Source: a virus. Taken from it: a stretch of DNA of 27,395 nucleotides. The stretch lies in IMG/VR virus record IMGVR_UViG_3300032240_000720, positions 1-27,395 of that record; one strand, 5' to 3'. Position 1 is the stretch's first letter, and each line of letters begins with the position of its first letter. The notes beneath the pieces were generated by a model. It was not told where the DNA came from. It saw only the letters and a program-made list of their open reading frames with translations, and did not search any database. This document shows, piece by piece, positions 24,415-27,395 of this stretch. Position numbers and translations under genes: made by a program.

Positions 24415-24722
24415 TGGCTGAACGCAAAGACCGAATGGCTTTGCTCAGTCGCTACAGTAAGTTACACACTGCAAGGTACGAGGAAAAGCCTTTACTAAAT
24501 TTGAATGTAGAGCAATGGGCATCTGATGCCCTTATTGAATCCTACGGTATTCCAGAATGCTACGATTTGCTGGAATACTACTTTGAAGTAGCACAATCAC
24601 CAACATGGAAATATTTTGCAAACTATGCCGATAAGATTATTGAGGCTAGAAAACAATTCCAGCAAGACCTTAAGGAGAGAGCCGAACGCCGTGCAAAGGC
24701 TAAGGAGTGGCTAAATGAGTAA
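24414..24722 (+). CDS. Small helical protein before DnaB, possible helicase loader
   Basis: 102 residues, all helical: MALLSRYSKLHTARYEEKPL, WASDALIESYGIPECYDLLE, then a long charged helix ending KERAERRAKAKEWLNE. There is no ATPase motif. The TAATG start couples it to the gene before, and the helicase start overlaps its end by 8 bases. Small helical proteins directly before phage DnaB genes are often loaders or helicase partners, so this is a candidate; the sequence itself gives no proof. Confidence 0.6.
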   Translation: MAERKDRMALLSRYSKLHTARYEEKPLLNLNVEQWASDALIESYGIPECYDLLEYYFEVAQSPTWKYFANYADKIIEARKQFQQDLKERAERRAKAKEWLNE

Positions 24723-25935
24723 TACAGAATCTAAACTAATCTCTGCAGTACTGGCAGACAAGCAGGTACATGTCCTGCTACAAGCAAACGTGGATAACAT
24801 TCTTCGTACACATAACGATATCTGGACTTTTATCCGCAACTATTCTGAAACTAATGGAACTGTTCCACCAGTCTCTCTAGTGGTAGACAAGTTCCGTGAC
24901 TTCTCCCCAGAAGATGGTGTTGGTGCTACCAAGTATCACCTAGAAGAACTACAGGCTGAATTCCTAAATGATAGTCTCAAGGATGTTCTACGCTCTACTG
25001 CTTCAGATGTTCAGGCAGGTCAGGGAACTAAGGCATTAGAAGACCTTATTCAAAAGACTTCAGAACTTAAGAAAAATACAGCAGTTATTAAAGACATTGA
25101 TGCTACTGATATTGATTCTGCTGTTGCTTACTTTGAGAACCTTGCAAGGATGAATGAACTTGGTTCAATTGGTATCAAAACTGGTCTTCCAGGATTTGAT
25201 AACTACCTACCTGCTGGTATTACTCCAGGTCAGTTGGGTGTCTTCCTTGCCTACCCAGGTATTGGTAAGTCTTGGTTTGCACTATACATGGCGGTACAGG
25301 CATGGAAGGCTGGCAAGTCTCCACTAATCATTTCACTTGAAATGTCAGAGGCAGAAGTTCGTAATCGTGTATTTGCAATTATGGGTGAAGGTCTATGGTC
25401 ACACCGTAAGTTGAGCAATGGTCAGGTAGACATTGAAGATTTAAAGCGTTGGCACAAGAAGGAACTGCAGGGTAAGCCAGAGTTCCATATCATTTCTAAT
25501 GATTCTGGTGGTGAAGTAACACCATCAGTTATTCGTGGTAAAATGGACCAGTATAAGCCAGACCTAGTTATCGTTGACTACCTACAGTTGATGTCTCCTA
25601 ATCAAAAGTCCGACAATGAGACTGTTCGTATGAAGAACCTTTCTCGTGAACTAAAACTTATGGCTATCTCAGAATCAATTCCAATCATTGCTATTTCATC
25701 TGCTACGCCAGATGATGTAAATAAGTTGGATACAGTGCCTACGCTTGGTCAAACTGCATGGTCACGTCAGATTGCTTACGATGCTGACTGGGTACTTGCT
25801 CTTGGTCGTGCCACTAACTCAGACATTCTAGAATGTGTATTCCGTAAGAACCGTAATGGATTTATGGGTGAGTTCTTAGTTCAGGTAGACTTTGACAAGG
25901 GCTGGTATAAATACAAGGATTTCGAAGAAAACTAG
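24715..25935 (+). CDS. dnaB: DnaB-like replicative helicase
   Basis: 406 residues with a strong SD (AAGGAG) inside the previous gene. Residues 1-110 are a short helical N-terminal domain. The RecA-like core starts near 160: GIKTGLPGFDNYLPAGITPG, Walker A AYPGIGKSW (K185), ISLEMSEAEVRNRV, Walker B LVIVDYLQLMS (D288), MKNLSRELKLMAISESIPII, and FRKNRNGFMGEFLVQVDFD with the motif-4-type residues. It unwinds DNA at the phage replication fork, with the TOPRIM primase encoded two genes on. Shorter than bacterial DnaB (about 450-470). Codon use (CGT, TTC, GAC) is adapted. Confidence 0.92.
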   Translation: MSNTESKLISAVLADKQVHVLLQANVDNILRTHNDIWTFIRNYSETNGTVPPVSLVVDKFRDFSPEDGVGATKYHLEELQAEFLNDSLKDVLRSTASDVQAGQGTKALEDLIQKTSELKKNTAVIKDIDATDIDSAVAYFENLARMNELGSIGIKTGLPGFDNYLPAGITPGQLGVFLAYPGIGKSWFALYMAVQAWKAGKSPLIISLEMSEAEVRNRVFAIMGEGLWSHRKLSNGQVDIEDLKRWHKKELQGKPEFHIISNDSGGEVTPSVIRGKMDQYKPDLVIVDYLQLMSPNQKSDNETVRMKNLSRELKLMAISESIPIIAISSATPDDVNKLDTVPTLGQTAWSRQIAYDADWVLALGRATNSDILECVFRKNRNGFMGEFLVQVDFDKGWYKYKDFEEN

Positions 25936-25936
25936 T

Positions 25937-25942
25937 TATAAT
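25937..25942 (+). promoter_or_regulatory. Possible leaderless promoter before 114-residue ORF
   Basis: TATAAT at 25937-25942, right after the helicase stop; its last T is 6 nt before the GTG at 25948. No TGn extension and no clear -35 at standard spacing. The only SD-like bases (GGAG, 25943-25946) are one nucleotide from the GTG, too close to work. Confidence 0.4.
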
Positions 25943-25947
25943 GGAGT

Positions 25948-26292
25948 GTGAAACATTTACATCATAAGTCTATTAAAACTTTTACTGTTGAAGGCATCAT
26001 TAAAGATGATGCTGTCATCGGTAGGGTTAGACTTGAGATTGAAAGATTAAAAACACTACAGATGCGTGAGTTGGGGTATGTGCCAAGACTTGACATAGAC
26101 CCAAACTTTACGATACAATATAACAACATAAAAGAATACTTTGAATTTACACTAACGCTATACGCAACATATTTAGGAAAGAAGAAATCAGAATGCATAA
26201 TGGGAATAGACGGAACACTACTAGTTCCTACTCACAAGAACAAATTAAAAGAGTTATCACTGGGTCTGGAATCAACATTGAATCAGAAGTAG
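25948..26292 (+). CDS. Unknown protein between helicase and primase
   Basis: 114 residues from GTG, the only usable start after the TAA in the same frame at 25939-25941. Alpha/beta: KTFTVEGIIKDDAVIGRVRL, a helix EIERLKTLQMRELG, then DPNFTIQYNNIKEYFEFTLT and a C-terminal helix KELSLGLESTLNQ. I do not recognise it. It lies between the helicase and primase genes on the same strand, so a replication accessory role is possible. Its last 100 bases are also coded in another frame by the primase start. Whether the GTG is right is uncertain. Confidence 0.6.
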   Translation: MKHLHHKSIKTFTVEGIIKDDAVIGRVRLEIERLKTLQMRELGYVPRLDIDPNFTIQYNNIKEYFEFTLTLYATYLGKKKSECIMGIDGTLLVPTHKNKLKELSLGLESTLNQK

Positions 26293-27137
26293 ACTCTGAC
26301 TACATTGTTTTTTGTCCATTCCACAATAACTATCGTTCACCTGCTGGTGAGGTAGATAAGAAGTCTGGTTTCTTCTTTTGCTTTTCCTGTCAGCATGTCT
26401 GTGACCTTACTAGTTTAATTATGCATACATCTGGTAGAACCTATTTTGAGTCAGTTCGGTATATCAAGTCTAAAGAAACAGAGACTGACTTATCTTATCA
26501 AATTAATCAGTCATTAGTAAACAAGCCAGACTACGTTCCATATGATGAATTGCTAATTAAGAGACTAAGTGCTCAAGCCCTAGAGTCTCCAAGAGCCATG
26601 AGATATTACTCAGGAAGGCTCATAAACGAGGCTTCAATAAACAAATTTAATTTGGGGTACTCAGAGAAGCAGGATATGGTTACAATCCCTGTAGCGTCCC
26701 CTGACGGCGTTTCTGTGGGGTTTGTGGGGCGGTCCATCGAAGGCAAAGACTTCAAGAATACTCCAGGATTGCCAAAGAGTAAAGTCCTATTCAACCTACA
26801 TCGTGTAAAGACTGCTGGAAAAGTCTATGTAGTTGAATCATCATTTGATGCTATCCGTCTAGACCAGTGTGGCTTCCCAGCAGTAGCAACCTTGGGTGCA
26901 AACGTATCCAGAATACAAACAGACTTGCTTCAGAAGTATTTCAATAACATCATTGTTATTGCTGATAATGACGAGGCTGGCGGTAACATGAAAGATAAGA
27001 TTGTAGAGCGACTAGGCTCTCGTGTTACTGTAATTAAAATAGATAAACAATACAAAGACATTGGTGACATGCCAGACGATGCAATAAAAAATATTGACGA
27101 ATCGTTTGACAAAACCATTGCTAGTATGCTAAACTAG
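26193..27137 (+). CDS. DnaG-type TOPRIM primase
   Basis: 314 residues. N-terminal zinc-binding site of CHC2 type, with C41, H44, C63 and C66 (FCPFHNNY then FFCFSCQH). Middle region FNLGYSEKQDMVTIPVASPD matches the catalytic-core entry of DnaG. TOPRIM: VYVVESSFDAIRL with E215 and IADNDEAGG with D258 and D260. It makes RNA primers for the phage replisome beside the DnaB-like helicase. Much shorter than bacterial DnaG (about 580-600), lacking a C-terminal helicase-binding domain, as usual for phage primases. The first ATG is at 26193; 12 residues later a helix SQEQIKRVITGSG begins, so no later start is needed and the 100-base overlap with the gene before is real. Confidence 0.9.
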   Translation: MHNGNRRNTTSSYSQEQIKRVITGSGINIESEVDSDYIVFCPFHNNYRSPAGEVDKKSGFFFCFSCQHVCDLTSLIMHTSGRTYFESVRYIKSKETETDLSYQINQSLVNKPDYVPYDELLIKRLSAQALESPRAMRYYSGRLINEASINKFNLGYSEKQDMVTIPVASPDGVSVGFVGRSIEGKDFKNTPGLPKSKVLFNLHRVKTAGKVYVVESSFDAIRLDQCGFPAVATLGANVSRIQTDLLQKYFNNIIVIADNDEAGGNMKDKIVERLGSRVTVIKIDKQYKDIGDMPDDAIKNIDESFDKTIASMLN

Positions 27138-27169
27138 TTATCCGCTAAACAAAACATAAGGAGAATATT

Positions 27170-27395
27170 ATGAGCGTAATTAAAGGGCTAAAAGATATCG
27201 GTGCACTAATGGATAAGCCAAAATATGAAAACACAGGTCAGAAAGTTCGTTGGGTCAAGTTGGCTGACGGACAGTCTGCAAAGATTCGCTTTGTCGAAGA
27301 ACTAGACAGCGATTCAGCAAACTACGCCGAAGAGCGTGGTCTCTCTGTAGTAATTGCAGAGCACACTAATCCAAAGGATTACAAGCGTAAGGCAG
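27170..27395 (+). CDS. Possible gp32-like ssDNA-binding protein (3' partial)
   Basis: Cut by the window end after 75 residues. ATG at 27170 with a strong SD AAGGAGA (27158-27164) 5-6 bases upstream. The visible part starts SVIKGLKDIGALMDKPKYEN, then GQKVRWVKLADGQSAKIRFV, EELDSDS and VVIAEHTNPKDYKRKA. A short helix followed by beta strands of this pattern directly after a primase gene resembles T4 gp32-like ssDNA-binding proteins of actinophages; a Cys-rich zinc loop would be expected just past the window edge. Adapted codon use fits an abundant protein. The identity is tentative because only the N-terminus is visible. Confidence 0.45.
   Translation, partial: MSVIKGLKDIGALMDKPKYENTGQKVRWVKLADGQSAKIRFVEELDSDSANYAEERGLSVVIAEHTNPKDYKRKA

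Noticed and set aside
1-27395. tRNA genes, attachment site, integrase, lysis genes
   Set aside because: No cloverleaf-like sequence with a CCA-type end, integrase motif or endolysin/holin-like ORF was found in the window.

Overview
The window is a 27.4 kb piece of an AT-rich double-stranded DNA tailed-phage genome. Every supported gene is on the + strand, mostly packed with ATGA or TAATG overlaps. There is no tail-sheath gene and the tape-measure gene is very long, so a siphovirus with a long non-contractile tail is most likely. The host cannot be read directly. Actinobacteria are suggested by four genes that have a -10 box 6-8 nt from the start codon and no usable Shine-Dalgarno (leaderless mRNAs), by the PGE-type motifs in the tape measure and by the gene layout. 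The host call is inference. I see no tRNA, CRISPR array, transposase, integrase or lysis gene.

Layout. 1-2661: head-tail connector block: adaptor (5'-truncated by the window edge), stopper-like protein, HK97-gp10-like tail completion protein, tail terminator-like protein. 2653-3548: a self-contained cassette of promoter, major tail protein and strong terminator. 3548-4640: two homologous tail-assembly chaperone genes, one long and one short, each with its own promoter. 4659-14546: a 3,295-residue tape measure with a TP901-like core. Its middle third holds modules separated by short GFADG-type linkers: a possible kinase-like fold, a HAD phosphatase-like domain and a possible ADP-ribosyltransferase-like domain. 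14546-23659: distal tail, hub and fibre proteins, carrying FCCH-like, LamG-like and H-type-lectin-like beta domains. 23659-27395: early or replication block: MerR-like DNA-binding protein, two small unknowns, DnaB-like helicase, one unknown, TOPRIM primase and the start of a possible ssDNA-binding protein.

How it fits together. Major tail protein is made from its own unit. The long and short chaperones probably play the gpGT and gpG roles, with their ratio set by separate promoters and start signals rather than by ribosomal frameshifting. They would load tail subunits on the giant tape measure, which is then capped by the hub and fibre proteins. The replication genes follow directly.

The most unusual signals are: (1) the duplicated chaperone in place of a frameshift; (2) enzyme-like modules embedded in a protein expected to leave the virion at infection; (3) the leaderless-promoter set; (4) an apparently complete absence, by manual reading, of the palindromes GATC, AGCT, GGCC and CCGG, which suggests restriction-site avoidance. 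Functional calls without a sequence search rest on motifs, gene order and fold-level resemblance.
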